A stretch of 64,000 nucleotides of DNA from assembly GCF_028736035.1 (NCBI RefSeq), contig NZ_CP117866.1:10829001-10893000 (forward strand), written 5' to 3'. The notes under the pieces were generated by a model. The model saw only the letters and a program-made list of their open reading frames with translations. It did no database searches and was not told where the DNA came from. This document shows, in pieces, positions 28,301 through 38,277 of the stretch. Position numbers and translations under genes: made by a program. Each line of letters begins with the position of its first letter. The first letter of the stretch is position 1. This stretch comes from Streptomyces sp. T12. Its GTDB lineage: Bacteria; Actinomycetota; Actinomycetes; Streptomycetales; Streptomycetaceae.

Positions 28301-29085
28301 TCGAAGCCCGCACCGGTACACAACTCGCGGACCTGGCCGCCGAGCACGAGGGCAAGCAGATCACCTTCGCCGACACCCAGGCCGCCCCCGTCCCGGTCAT
28401 CACCTCCCCGGAATGGTCCGGCTCGGAGACCGGCGGTCGCCGGTACTCCCCGTTCACCGTCAACGTCGAACGCCTCAAGCCCTGGCACACCCTCACCGGC
28501 CGCCAGCACTTCTACCTCGACCACGACTGGATCACCGCCCTCGGCGAACAACTCCCCGTCTACCGGCCACCGTTGAACATGGACGCCCTGTTCGGCGAGC
28601 CGCGCCTCGGAGACGTCGGGGAACTGGGCGTGACCGTGCGCTACCTGACCCCGCACAACAAGTGGTCGATCCACTCCGAGTACCAGGACAACCTGTTCAT
28701 GCTCTCCCTCTCCCGGGGCGGCCCGGCGATCTGGATGAGCACGCAGGACGCGGCGAAGATCGGCGTACACGACAACGACTGGATCGAGGCCGTCAACCGC
28801 AACGGCGTGGTCGCCGCCCGAGCGGTCGTCTCGCACCGCATGCCGGAAGGCACCGTCTACATGCACCACGCCCAGGACCGGCTCATCGACGTGCCCCGCA
28901 CCGAGACAACCGGCCGGCGCGGCGGCATCCACAACTCCCTGACCCGCCTGCTGATCAAACCCAGCCATCTGATCGGCGGCTACGCCCAGCTCTCCTACGC
29001 CTTCAACTACCTCGGCCCGACCGGCAACCAGCGCGACGAGGTCACCGTCGTCCGCCGCCGCGCGAACCAGGACGTGGAGTACTGA
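25360..29085 (+). CDS. narG: Respiratory nitrate reductase alpha subunit (second operon)
   Basis: A 1241-residue Mo-bisMGD nitrate reductase. The FS0 site is H67-x3-C71-x3-C75 plus a Cys in YEPRGCPRG; YADLPVASPQVFGDQTDVPE carries the molybdenum-ligating Asp. No Tat signal, so it is cytoplasmic. I chose GTG 25360, with GGAG 12 bases upstream; the open frame extends to 25189 but that part runs through the terminator region and has no homology. Highly similar along its length to the narG at 6644, differing mainly in the N-terminal 45 residues and in a variable stretch around 370-440. One base separates it from narH, as in the first operon. Confidence 0.95.
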   Translation: MSTETSREQTRAGLDGELAEALVRSRRFFTRAEVSDDLRTLHRKGGRQADEFYRDRWSHDKVVRSTHGVNCTGSCSWKVFVKDGIITWEAQQTDYPSVGPDRPEYEPRGCPRGAAFSWYTYSPTRVRYPYVRGVLLQMYREAKDRLGGDPVAAWADIVSDPERARRYKAVRGKGGLVRASWDEAVEMVAAAHVHTIKEYGPDRLAGFSPIPAMSMVSHAAGARFYSLLGGAMLSFYDWYADLPVASPQVFGDQTDVPESGDWWDAGYLIMWGSNLPVTRTPDAHWMAEARYRGQKVVAVSPDYADNVKFADEWLAAQPGTDGALAMAMGHVILKEFFVDRATPYFTDYVKKYTDLPFLVALDEAEGEPGTYRPGKFLTAADLGGEHAAAEHAEFRTVLLDAATGRPVVPNGTLGDRYGEAGAGRWNLDLGDAQPLLSAEGGAEAPVAVDLPRFDALDGSAGRLRRGVPVHRVAGRLVTTVYDLLLAQYGVARDGLPGEWPSSYEDAEEPYTPAWQAAITGVDAGKAARIAREFAANAEESGGRSMIIMGAGTNHWFHSDTIYRSFLTLTTLTGCQGVNGGGWAHYVGQEKVRPITGHSAIATAADWNRPARLMIQTAYWYLHSDQFRYDPFSADTLAAAGAGGPFAGKTTADVIAQSARMGWMPSYPTFDRNPLDLADEAQAAGRPPAEHIVDELKSGRLKFAGEDPDAPENFPRVLTVWRANLMGSSAKGNEYFLKHLLGTDASVRATEAPSDARPRDVVWREEAPVGKLDLLLALDFRMTSTTVFSDVVLPAATWYEKHDLSSTDMHPFVHAFNPAIAPPWQTRTDWDAFHTLAKELSRQAADHLSVRTDVIAAPLLHDTPDELANPHGRVRDWKAGECEPVPGRTMPKLITVERDYAAVAEKMAALGPLLDTLGATTKGVTFKVDRELEYLRHKNGTVRGGAADGRPSIARDVHACEAILALSGTTNGHLATQGFHTLEARTGTQLADLAAEHEGKQITFADTQAAPVPVITSPEWSGSETGGRRYSPFTVNVERLKPWHTLTGRQHFYLDHDWITALGEQLPVYRPPLNMDALFGEPRLGDVGELGVTVRYLTPHNKWSIHSEYQDNLFMLSLSRGGPAIWMSTQDAAKIGVHDNDWIEAVNRNGVVAARAVVSHRMPEGTVYMHHAQDRLIDVPRTETTGRRGGIHNSLTRLLIKPSHLIGGYAQLSYAFNYLGPTGNQRDEVTVVRRRANQDVEY

Positions 29086-29086
29086 C

Positions 29087-30756
<1,670 letters not shown>

Positions 30757-30760
<4 letters not shown>

Positions 30761-31404
30761 GGCCCCGCGCCACTGATGCCCACAACGCGCTGGCCTGGCA
30801 GGCCCAGTCGCTGCTGCTGGCCTACCCCGACGACCAGCTCGAACAGCGCCTCGCCCTGGCCCTCAAGGTCGCCGCCACCCAGCCGAAGACGGTCGGCAGC
30901 CCTCTCGTGCGCTTCGCCGAGCACGTCGACCGCACCCCGCTGCCGGAGCTGGCCGCCGACTACGTCGCCACCTTCGACCACCGCAAACGCTGCTGCCTCT
31001 TCCTGACCTACTACGCGCACGGCGACACCAGAAAGCGCGGCCTCGCCCTGCTGCGTCTGAAGCAGACCTACGCCAGAGCCGGATGGCGGGTCACCGACGA
31101 GGAACTGCCCGACCACCTGGCCGTCGTCCTCGAATTCGCCGCCACCGAGCCCGCCCTCGGATACCGGCTGCTCAACGATCACCGTGCCGGCCTGGAACTG
31201 TTGCGACTCGCCCTGCGCGACGCCGCCTCGCCCTGGGCGAACGTCCTGGACTCCGTGTCCGCCACCCTGCCGGCCCTGGGCGGCGACGAACGCGAAGCCG
31301 TCATGCGCCTCGCCGCCGAGGGGCCGCCCGAGGAACAGGTCGGCCTCGACCCGTACGCATCCCCCGTGTTCCTGCCCGATCCCGTCGTAGGAGGTCCCCG
31401 ATGA
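30757..31404 (+). CDS. narJ: Nitrate reductase assembly chaperone (second operon)
   Basis: A 215-residue NarJ family chaperone for NarGH maturation. Conserved sequence includes QSLLLAYPDDQL and CLFLTYYAHGDTRKRGLALL; the end EEQVGLDPYASPVF matches the corresponding region of the paralogue at 4322, which continues into a longer Pro-rich tail. ATG 30757 overlaps the narH stop and the TGA overlaps the narI ATG, so three genes are coupled. Length is typical for the family. Confidence 0.93.
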
Positions 31405-32171
31405 CCGCACCCGCGCAGCCCGTCACCCTGGCGGTCGAGGCCGGCACCGGCGGCATCCTGCTGTGGGTCGTCCTGCCGTACGTGGCGCTCGCGGTGTTCG
31501 TCCTCGGCCACATGTGGCGCTACCGCTACGACAAGTTCGGCTGGACCACCCGCTCCTCCCAGCTGTACGAACACCGCCTGCTGCGCATCGGCAGCCCGCT
31601 GTTCCACTTCGGCATCCTCATCGTGCTCCTCGGCCACATCGGTGGCCTGGTCATCCCCGAGAGCTGGACTGAAGCGGTCGGCATCAGCGAGGACGCGTAC
31701 CACGTCTCCGCCGTCGTCCTCGGCACGATCGCGGGCGTCGCCACCGTAGGCGGGCTGGCCATCCTGATCTACCGGCGCCGCACGGTCGGGCCCGTGTTCT
31801 CGGCCACCACCCGCAACGACAAGGCGATGTACGTCTCCCTGTCCCTGACCATCGCCCTGGGCCTGGCCGCCACCGTGGCCGCGAACCTCGTGGGCGGCGG
31901 GTACAACTACCGCGAGACGATCTCCCCCTGGTTCCGCTCCATCTTCTACCTCCAGCCCGCCCCGGACCTGATGAGCGAAGCGCCGGTGCTGTTCCAGCTG
32001 CACGCGCTGAGCGCCCTGCTGCTGTTCGCGTTCTGGCCCTTCACCCGGCTCGTGCACATGCTCACCGCACCAGTGGGTTATCTGACCCGGCCCTACATCG
32101 TCTACCGCGGCCGCGACACCCAACTCGGCGCCAGGGCTCCGCGCCGGGGCTGGGAACGCACTGGGGCATGA
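31401..32171 (+). CDS. narI: Respiratory nitrate reductase gamma subunit (second operon)
   Basis: A 256-residue five-helix cytochrome b subunit. Heme ligands H69 and H79 (FHFGILIVLLGH), H201 (FQLHALSAL) and H219 (TRLVHML) are present, and HMWRYRYDKFGW follows the first helix. It takes electrons from menaquinol. ATG 31401 has a GGAGG site 8 bases upstream, inside narJ. No VKOR or DUF6457 gene follows here, unlike the first operon. No terminator hairpin was obvious in the following 120 bases. Confidence 0.93.
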   Translation: MTAPAQPVTLAVEAGTGGILLWVVLPYVALAVFVLGHMWRYRYDKFGWTTRSSQLYEHRLLRIGSPLFHFGILIVLLGHIGGLVIPESWTEAVGISEDAYHVSAVVLGTIAGVATVGGLAILIYRRRTVGPVFSATTRNDKAMYVSLSLTIALGLAATVAANLVGGGYNYRETISPWFRSIFYLQPAPDLMSEAPVLFQLHALSALLLFAFWPFTRLVHMLTAPVGYLTRPYIVYRGRDTQLGARAPRRGWERTGA

Positions 32172-32294
32172 GCGCCTCGTGGATGGACCCTCGGCCCACC
32201 GGATGGCCTTCGACTGACGGATCAGACGTCTGCAAGGAGCCGGGCCCTGCACTCCTAACGCGTACGCGGTCGGCTCGTCCGGCGGCGCCGGCTT

Positions 32295-32674
32295 TCAGAC
32301 CCATTGTTCCCACGCGGACGCCAAGCTGGGGTGCAGTGTGACGTACGGATTCCCCGTGAGCCCCACGCGGATCTCGGCCGGAGCGCCGATCAGGTGGAGC
32401 ACCACTGCTGGGCCGAGGAAGAACACCTCGAGCACGTCCTCGACAGCGATCCCCTCGACGCAGCGCAGCTCTCGCAGGTCGAGAAAGAATGCGTTGTGTC
32501 TGAAGCCGGCGAGGGCTCGGAGCTGCTCGTGCATGCGGCGCTGGGTGGTAGCACGAGGGCGCCGCTGACCGCGATCCACACACATGACGCCGTCTCGGCC
32601 AAGACGCGCATCCGCATGATCACGATGTCCAACGGTGCTCCTGCTGTGCCTCTGATCTGCGGACGGTGAGGCAC
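32295..32674 (-). pseudogene. STAS-domain (anti-sigma antagonist-like) protein, frameshifted
   Basis: Two overlapping frames together resemble one STAS domain. The N-terminal piece (from about 32617) reads MRVLAETASCVWIAVSGALV; the C-terminal piece reads EQLRALAGFRHNAFFLDLRE, then a helix and VVLHLIGAPAEIR, the usual strand-helix-strand order ending at 32295. The frames change near 32545-32560. The phosphorylatable Ser position does not hold a clear Ser, so it may never have been a classic antagonist. Evidence is pattern resemblance only. Bases 32172-32294 and 32675-32870 hold nothing I recognise. Confidence 0.4.
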
Positions 32675-32871
32675 GCAGCCATGAACGGACCCCGCCCTTC
32701 CCTCTTGCTACCACCGCGTTCCGGTCTTTACGGATCGGGCGCGGCTCGTGCGTGCGAAGCCTCCCCGAGTCCCGCACACGCGTAACACCCCATTCCGCGA
32801 AGACGGTTGACGCGCCGCTGAACCGGCCGGGTCCTATGGCAACGGTGCTGCTCGGCAGCGGACAACGCGCA

Positions 32872-32914
32872 GGAGCCTGCTCGCGGCGATCAGAAGGACC
32901 GCGGAGCAGGCTCC
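32872..32914 (-). terminator. Hairpin after the DASS transporter
   Basis: GGAGCCTGCTCGCGG (32872-32886) pairs with CCGCGGAGCAGGCTCC (32899-32914) with a single bulge and a 12-base loop, just past the transporter stop at 32928. Confidence 0.7.
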
Positions 32915-32927
32915 CCCTCCGTACGGC

Positions 32928-34421
32928 TCACCAGTGCCCGAGGATCTTCAGCCACACGGCGCCGACACCCATCCAGATGGCGATGTTGGCCGCGGCAGCG
33001 GCAAGGCCGGTACGCCACCACTCGCCGAGGGTGACGTACCCGCCGCCGAAGAGGACGGGGGCCGGGCCGGAGGCGTAGTGGGTCAGGCCGCCGTACAGGG
33101 AGCTGATGAATCCCAGCACCAGCGCGGCCATCACCGGCGGAGCTCCGGTGGCAGTCGCGGCCGCGAGGAAGGCGGCGTACATGGCCGCGACATGAGCGGT
33201 GTTGGAGGCGAACAGGTAGTGGGAGAACAGGTAGATGAGGGTCAGGGCGACGAATGCGGCCTGCCAGCCCACGCCGGAGACGGCATCGGTGATCGAATCG
33301 CTGAACCAGCCGATCACACCGAGGTCTTGCAGCTGGCCGGCCATCATCACCAGTACCGAGAACCACACCAGCGTGGTCCAGGCCGACTTCTCCGCGACCA
33401 GGTCGCCCCAGGTCAACACCCCGCTCACGAGCAGCAGGGTCACGCCGGTGAAGGCCGAGACGGTGGCTGACAGGTCCCAGACCTGGCCGCCGACCGACCA
33501 GAGCAGGAGCAGCAGCACGAAGACCGCCGCCATCGTCCACTCGTTGCGGGACATCGACCCGAGCTCGGTGAGCTGGGCGCGGGCCTGTCCCGGCGCCTCG
33601 GGGGTCTCTCGCAGCGACGGCGGGAAGATCCGGTACAGCAGCGCGGGGAGCACCAGCAGGGCGACCAGGCCGGGCACGATTGCCGCCAGTGCCCAGGAGG
33701 TCCACGTCAGTTGCACGCCGTGGTCGGCGGCGAGCTTCTGCACCAGCGGGTTGGCGGCCATGGAGGTCAGGAACATGGCGCTGGTGACCGTGTTGACCTG
33801 CATCGCGGTCACGCTGAGGTACGCGCCCAGCTTGCGGCGGCTCTCATCGCCAGGGTGTGAGCCGGCGTTGGTGCTCAGCGAGCGGATGACCGGGTGGATG
33901 ACACCACCGGAGCGGGCGGTGTTGCTGGGCGTGGCCGGGGCGAGCACCAGGTCGGTCAGGGTGATCCCGTAGGCCAGACCGAGGCTGCTGCGGCCCAGTT
34001 CTCTGACGAACAGCAGCGCGATCCGGCGGCCGAGTCCGGTCTTGGTGAAGCCGAGTGAGATGAAGAACGCGGCCACGATCAGCCAGATCGTCGGCTCGGA
34101 GAAGCCGCCCAGGGCGACGTCCGGCTCCAGCGTTCCCGTGATCACGGTGACGGTGAGGCCGACCAGGGCGACCGCGCCCAGCGGCAGAGGTTGGAGGATC
34201 AGGCCGAGCACGGTCGCGGTGAAGATGGCCAGGACCGCCCAGCCGCCCTGCTTGATCCCGTCGGGCTGCGGCAGCAGATAGACGATCAGGCCCACGGCGA
34301 CCGGGGCGATCCACTTCGCTGCCCTCCATACCGCGGTGCTCCTGGGCCTGGCCGGGGTACGGTCCGGTGCCGACCCGGCGAGTGATCCTTCGGTGTCCCG
34401 GAAGGGTGTCATCGGTGCCAT
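32928..34421 (-). CDS. DASS/SLC13-type anion transporter
   Basis: A 497-residue protein with about 12-14 membrane segments. The two substrate/Na+ SNT motifs of the divalent anion:Na+ symporter family are present as ATPSNTARSGG (about 159-169) and FASNTAHVAAMYA in the second half, with matching hairpin regions GGFSEPTIWLIVAAFFISLG and VWFSVLVMMAGQL. Closest to the bacterial 2-oxoglutarate/malate translocator branch, so dicarboxylates such as malate, succinate or fumarate are likely, which would suit low-oxygen metabolism. ATG 34421 is used; ATG 34412 is possible. A weak DevR/OsdR-like box lies about 120 bases upstream (34538-34552). Confidence 0.8.
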   Translation of the reverse strand: MAPMTPFRDTEGSLAGSAPDRTPARPRSTAVWRAAKWIAPVAVGLIVYLLPQPDGIKQGGWAVLAIFTATVLGLILQPLPLGAVALVGLTVTVITGTLEPDVALGGFSEPTIWLIVAAFFISLGFTKTGLGRRIALLFVRELGRSSLGLAYGITLTDLVLAPATPSNTARSGGVIHPVIRSLSTNAGSHPGDESRRKLGAYLSVTAMQVNTVTSAMFLTSMAANPLVQKLAADHGVQLTWTSWALAAIVPGLVALLVLPALLYRIFPPSLRETPEAPGQARAQLTELGSMSRNEWTMAAVFVLLLLLWSVGGQVWDLSATVSAFTGVTLLLVSGVLTWGDLVAEKSAWTTLVWFSVLVMMAGQLQDLGVIGWFSDSITDAVSGVGWQAAFVALTLIYLFSHYLFASNTAHVAAMYAAFLAAATATGAPPVMAALVLGFISSLYGGLTHYASGPAPVLFGGGYVTLGEWWRTGLAAAAANIAIWMGVGAVWLKILGHW

Positions 34422-34802
34422 CCCATGCGTAGAGCCCGGCTCGCCTTGGAATGCTCAGCCGGAGCAGGATCGAGCATTCGCCTCTACGGTGACGGAGGGG
34501 GAGGACACCTGGCGTGTGGCGACCGGCCCTCGTTGTGGGGCCGAATGGCACCACTGAGGACGGGCGGCGCCTGCGGCAGCAACGGCCTCGCCAGCCAGAC
34601 AAACGGTCCGATCACCGGGACCCACCGCGCGGGACGGACAGCGGGTGTCCTACGTCGTACTCCCGTCCGACGGCGTGAGATGGGCAACGGTCCATCGCGA
34701 AGCTGGCGCCACGATGAGAACCGAGCGGCTGTGGGTCATCCCAGGGCAGACCGATCCTCCGGATCCGTCTCCCCTCACGGAGAGCACCGCCGGGCGGCGA
34801 GG
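34422..34802. other. Intergenic region without a gene; weak regulatory box
   Basis: I see no gene here, notably no response regulator next to the sensor kinase. GGGCCGAATGGCACC at 34538-34552 resembles the narG box at 10436 with mismatches in the right arm. The region also holds the DASS promoter. Confidence 0.4.
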
Positions 34803-35702
34803 TCAGGCTTGCGCCTGGACGGGCAGAGGGACCGTCCATTCCACGATGGTGCCGGTGGGCTGGTTCGGCGTGAGAGTCAGGCTGCCGCCCAAGTCGGTGG
34901 CGCGCTGGCGGAGGTTGTCCAGGCCACTGCGGCGGGTGACGGCGGGGTCGATGCCTCGCCCGTTGTCGGCAACGCGCAGTCCCAGCCGGGTGCCGTCCGT
35001 CTCGGCGGTGACCTCCACCGCGGTGGCGTGTGCGTGGCGGGCGGTGTTCGACAGCGTCTCGCGGAGCACCGCCAGCAGGTGCTCGGCGTGGCCGTCGGGT
35101 ACGTCGGTGTCCAGCAGGCCGGTCATCCGCAGCGCGGGAGAAAAACCGAGCGTGTCGGTGGCCTGGTCGGTCTCGGCCAGCAGCTTCGCGCGCAGGCCGC
35201 CGCGCCCGTCCGAGCGGTCGCGCTCACGCAGCGCATAGATCGTGGTCCGGACCGTCTTGATGGTGTCGTCGAGATCGTCGACCACCCGCTGGACGCGCTC
35301 GGCCACCTCGGGCCGGTCGGCCACCCGGCCAACCACCGAGTTCAGCGTCAGGCCGGAGGCGAACAGCCGCTGGATGGCCAGATCGTGCAGGTCGCGGGCG
35401 ATGCGGTCACGGGCGGTCAGGACCATGAGCTGATCGGCCTCGCGCCGGTGCTCGGCGATCTCCAAGGCGAGTGCCGCCTGGTCGGCGAAACCGCTGATCA
35501 TGACCATGGTGGCGTCGGAGAACTCCTCCCCGCCAGGCAGGTTGGCGACCTGCACGACTCCCCGCGCGTGCTCGTGCCCGCCCAGCGGGAGCAGGAACCC
35601 GGCGCCCAGCGGGATCTGTGCCGCGGAGCCGCCCCCTTCCTGCGGCTCGTCGGACAGGGAGCTGCTGGTGCATGGTGGAGCGGCTGCCGGGCTGGCCGAC
35701 AC
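34803..35702 (-). CDS. DevS/OsdK-type sensor histidine kinase, N-terminally truncated
   Basis: 299 residues covering the last part of a GAF domain (PLGAGFLLPLGGHEHARGVV and FADQAALALEIAEHRREADQL, about 30-92), a HisKA_3 dimerisation region with the phospho-acceptor His in RDRIARDLHDLAIQRLFASG (about 98-117), and an HATPase domain with N-box ETLSNTARHAHA and G-box VADNGRGIDP. Family members usually have two GAF domains and 550-600 residues, so about half is missing, including any heme-binding GAF. No natural start is evident; the 5' end runs into hsp20 on the other strand at 35672. Even if expressed it could not sense in the usual way. DevS/OsdK kinases drive the DosR/OsdR dormancy response. 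Confidence 0.8.
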   Translation of the reverse strand: MSASPAAAPPCTSSSLSDEPQEGGGSAAQIPLGAGFLLPLGGHEHARGVVQVANLPGGEEFSDATMVMISGFADQAALALEIAEHRREADQLMVLTARDRIARDLHDLAIQRLFASGLTLNSVVGRVADRPEVAERVQRVVDDLDDTIKTVRTTIYALRERDRSDGRGGLRAKLLAETDQATDTLGFSPALRMTGLLDTDVPDGHAEHLLAVLRETLSNTARHAHATAVEVTAETDGTRLGLRVADNGRGIDPAVTRRSGLDNLRQRATDLGGSLTLTPNQPTGTIVEWTVPLPVQAQA

Positions 35703-36085
35703 TGCCTGACCTGTTCGGCTGGGTCGAGTCGGGGTTCCCCGGAGGGCACATGGTTCCGGGAGCGCACGGCATCCGTATCGAAGAGCACCTCGCGGATGAG
35801 AAGTACGTGCTGCGGGCCGAACTCCCGGGCATCGACCCCTCCAAGGACGTCGAGATCACCGTCACGGAAGGCGTCCTCACCCTGCGGGCCGAGCGCAGCG
35901 AGGAGACCACACAGAAGCAGCGGACCGAATTCCGCTACGGAGTCTTCGCCCGCTCCGTGCGGCTCCCGGCCGGAGCCAAGGGCGACGAAGCGATCGCGGA
36001 GTACAAGGACGGCGTCCTGACCATCACGGTCCCGGTGCCGGAGGCGAAGGCGGGCACCAGGACCATTCCTGTGCGGCACGGCTGA
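35672..36085 (+). CDS. Hsp20 family small heat shock protein
   Basis: A 137-residue protein with a complete alpha-crystallin domain (residues 28-125): IRIEEHLADEKYVLRAELPG, then VEITVTEGVLTLRAER, FRYGVFARSVRLP and YKDGVLTITVPVPE. The N-terminal arm WPTLPDLFGWVESGFPGG matches the actinobacterial Hsp20 branch that includes DosR/OsdR targets. ATG 35672 is chosen by similarity, but its ribosome site is weak and the upstream DNA is kinase coding sequence on the other strand, so the native promoter and perhaps a few N-terminal codons seem lost. It is a holdase for unfolded proteins. A strong hairpin follows. Confidence 0.85.
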   Translation: MVERLPGWPTLPDLFGWVESGFPGGHMVPGAHGIRIEEHLADEKYVLRAELPGIDPSKDVEITVTEGVLTLRAERSEETTQKQRTEFRYGVFARSVRLPAGAKGDEAIAEYKDGVLTITVPVPEAKAGTRTIPVRHG

Positions 36086-36110
36086 GGGCAGGGCTCGACC
36101 GAGCCGCACC

Positions 36111-36151
36111 ACGTGTGCGCAGCCGGGAGGGCATGCCGGCTGCGCACACGT
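36111..36151 (+). terminator. Hairpin after hsp20
   Basis: A 16-base perfect stem (36111-36126 with 36136-36151) and a 9-base loop lie 25 bases past the hsp20 stop. Bases 36152-36361 hold no recognisable gene. Confidence 0.8.
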
Positions 36152-36361
36152 CTGTGGTTCTTCACGCGGGTTCTCCATGCGCCGGGATGCGACCGGTGTG
36201 CGAGGCGGAGTGAGAGGCTCCGGAGTCCGTCGCGGGGCCTTCGGCCTGATGACGCGGCTGTCGGCCCCGGCTACGGCCGGCGCGGTGCGGACGTACAGGA
36301 TGCGGAAGGCGGTTGGCGCAGGCGACTCGTCGGGGCTGCCGTAGCGGACCGTCCTGTGTGC

Positions 36362-36820
36362 TCACCGCTCCAGCTCGATGGCGATTTCGGGTGTTTCGTG
36401 GAGCGTGTTGTGGATGGTGCAGTGGGAGGCGACGGCGAGCATGGCCGCGTGGCGTTGCGGGGAGAGCGCGGGCGGCGGTACGAGGACGAGGCGTATGGAG
36501 GCGACGCGGGCAGGGCGGTCGGTGGCCATGGTGAACTCCGTACGGACCCGGAGCCCGGTGCTGTGCAGGCCGTGGCGCTGGAGGTAACGACCCGCGTAGA
36601 AGGCGACGCAGGTGGCCAGGGACGCGGCGAACAATTCGACCGGGGTGGGCGCGGTGTCCTTGCCACCGGCCTCCACAGGCTGGTCGACCAGGAGTTGGTG
36701 ACCGCGGACATCGACGGCGTACGCGTCACCGCAGACGTGGGTGACCTCGAGCCGGTGCACGTCCGCTTCCGGTTCCGGTGGCTGCGGGGTGGTGACGATC
36801 TCCGGTGCTGTGCGGGTCAT
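36362..36820 (-). CDS. OsmC/Ohr family protein
   Basis: A 152-residue OsmC-like thiol peroxidase-fold protein. Both expected Cys are present: SLATCVAFYAGRYL (about residue 90) and VASHCTIHNTL (about 134). This family reduces organic hydroperoxides or handles persulfides. ATG 36820 is divergent from the SQR-like gene at 37020, with a DevR/OsdR-like box between them. The next-door SQR/TusE/DsrE cluster makes a reactive-sulfur role attractive, but the sequence does not decide. Confidence 0.8.
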   Translation of the reverse strand: MTRTAPEIVTTPQPPEPEADVHRLEVTHVCGDAYAVDVRGHQLLVDQPVEAGGKDTAPTPVELFAASLATCVAFYAGRYLQRHGLHSTGLRVRTEFTMATDRPARVASIRLVLVPPPALSPQRHAAMLAVASHCTIHNTLHETPEIAIELER

Positions 36821-36969
36821 GGCGGAGCCCTCCTTCGTATGTCGACAGCTGCCGGACTCCAGTGGAACGCGGGCGGCGCGGGACGGGGAGAGGCCGAGTG
36901 GGGTGGCGGGAGGGCCGTTCGGCCCGGCGGGGGCAGCCCCGGCGCTATACCCCCATGGGTAAGTGGCCA

Positions 36970-36984
36970 GGGACCAGTGGCCCC
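36970..36984. promoter_or_regulatory. DevR/OsdR-like inverted repeat before the sulfur cluster
   Basis: GGGACCAGTGGCCCC is a close match to GGGnCC-n3-GGnCCC. It lies 36 bases upstream of the SQR-like ATG and 150 bases from the OsmC start, so it may serve either gene. Confidence 0.5.
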
Positions 36985-37019
36985 TGCCTCCACCTCAACT
37001 CCCGCACGACAGTGGAGGC

Positions 37020-38261
37020 ATGAGCAAACACATCGTGGTTCTCGGAAGCGGCACCGCCGGCACGCTGACGGCCAACCGGCTGCGGCGGATGTACGACGAG
37101 CGCGAGTGCCGGATCACGGTCGTCGACCAGGATGACGACCACGTCTACCAGCCCGGGCTGCTGTTCGTGCCCTTCGGGCTGGCACAGCCCCACGGACTGG
37201 TCCGGTCCCGGCCGCGCCAGCTCCACGACGGCATCGACTATCGGCGGGCCCGGATCGACCGGGTGGACCTTGACGCGGACACCGTGCACTTCGCCGTCGG
37301 CGGCTGGCTGACCTACGACGTCCTCGTCGTGGCGACCGGAGCCGCGCTCCTCCCAGAGGAGACAGAGGGGCTGACCGGCCCCGGCTGGGGCGAGAAGGTG
37401 TTCACCTTCTACGACCTGCCCGGTGCGATCGGCCTTCACCACGCGCTGGAGCGCTTCGAGGGCGGCCGGATCGTCGTCGACGTGGCCGACCTGCCGGTCA
37501 AGTGCCCTGTCGCGTCCCTGGAGTTCGCCTTCCTCGCCGACTGGTACTTCCAGCGGTGCGGCATCCGCGACCGGGTCGAGCTGACGTACGTCACGCCTCT
37601 GGACGGCGCCTTCACCAAGCCGGTCGCCGCCAAGGCGCTGAGCGGTCTGCTGGAGGAGAAGAGCATCGAGCTGGTCACCGAGTTCACGCTCGGAGAGGTC
37701 GACGGCACGGGCGGCCGGTTGGTGTCCTACGACGAGCGCGAGGTGACGTTCGACGTGGCCGTCGTCGTGCCGTTGCACGGCGGCGCCGAGTACGTCAACC
37801 GTTCGCTGGGTCTGGGTGACGAACTGGGCTTCGTCCCCGTTGACCAGCACACGCTCCAACACCTCAGCCATCCCAACGTGTTCGCCATCGGTGACGCGGC
37901 CGGCCTGCCCGCCTCCAAGGCCGGCTCGGTGGCCCACTTCGAGGGCGAGGTGCTGGTGCACAACATCGGCCGCTTCCTCGCCGGGCAGCCGCTGGACGCC
38001 TCCTACGACGGACACACCAACTGCTTCGTCGAGACCGGCTTCCACAAGGCCTTGCTCATCGACTTCAACTACGAGACCGAGCCGTTGCCCGGTCACTTCC
38101 CGGCCACGCTCGGCCTGCCGCTGCTGAAGGAATCGCACGCCAACCACCTCGGCAAGCTCGCCTTCGAGTGGCTGTACTGGCACAACCTGCTGCCCGGCCG
38201 GGAACTGCCCGGCATCGGCTCGGCGATGCCCGAGCGCGGCAAGAACCATGTCCACGTCTGA
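37020..38261 (+). CDS. Sulfide:quinone reductase-like FAD oxidoreductase
   Basis: 413 residues. The FAD site begins at residue 5 with VVLGSGTAGTLTANRL, the second at VLVVATGAALLPEE, and FAIGDAAGLPASKAG closes the FAD pocket. C162 in PVKCPVASLEF and another Cys in TNCFVETG (about 341) correspond to redox Cys positions in SQR, making sulfide oxidation to persulfide with electrons to quinone likely. An NADH dehydrogenase-like role cannot be excluded. ATG 37020 follows GGAGG closely. First gene of a three-gene set with TusE-like and DsrE-like proteins. Confidence 0.8.
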   Translation: MSKHIVVLGSGTAGTLTANRLRRMYDERECRITVVDQDDDHVYQPGLLFVPFGLAQPHGLVRSRPRQLHDGIDYRRARIDRVDLDADTVHFAVGGWLTYDVLVVATGAALLPEETEGLTGPGWGEKVFTFYDLPGAIGLHHALERFEGGRIVVDVADLPVKCPVASLEFAFLADWYFQRCGIRDRVELTYVTPLDGAFTKPVAAKALSGLLEEKSIELVTEFTLGEVDGTGGRLVSYDEREVTFDVAVVVPLHGGAEYVNRSLGLGDELGFVPVDQHTLQHLSHPNVFAIGDAAGLPASKAGSVAHFEGEVLVHNIGRFLAGQPLDASYDGHTNCFVETGFHKALLIDFNYETEPLPGHFPATLGLPLLKESHANHLGKLAFEWLYWHNLLPGRELPGIGSAMPERGKNHVHV

Positions 38262-38277
38262 AATGAGGAGAACCGTC

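Noticed and set aside
34422..34802. A DevR/OsdR response regulator beside the sensor kinase
   Set aside because: No receiver domain (DD...D...K) or LuxR-type helix-turn-helix was found in any frame of this gap or elsewhere in the window.
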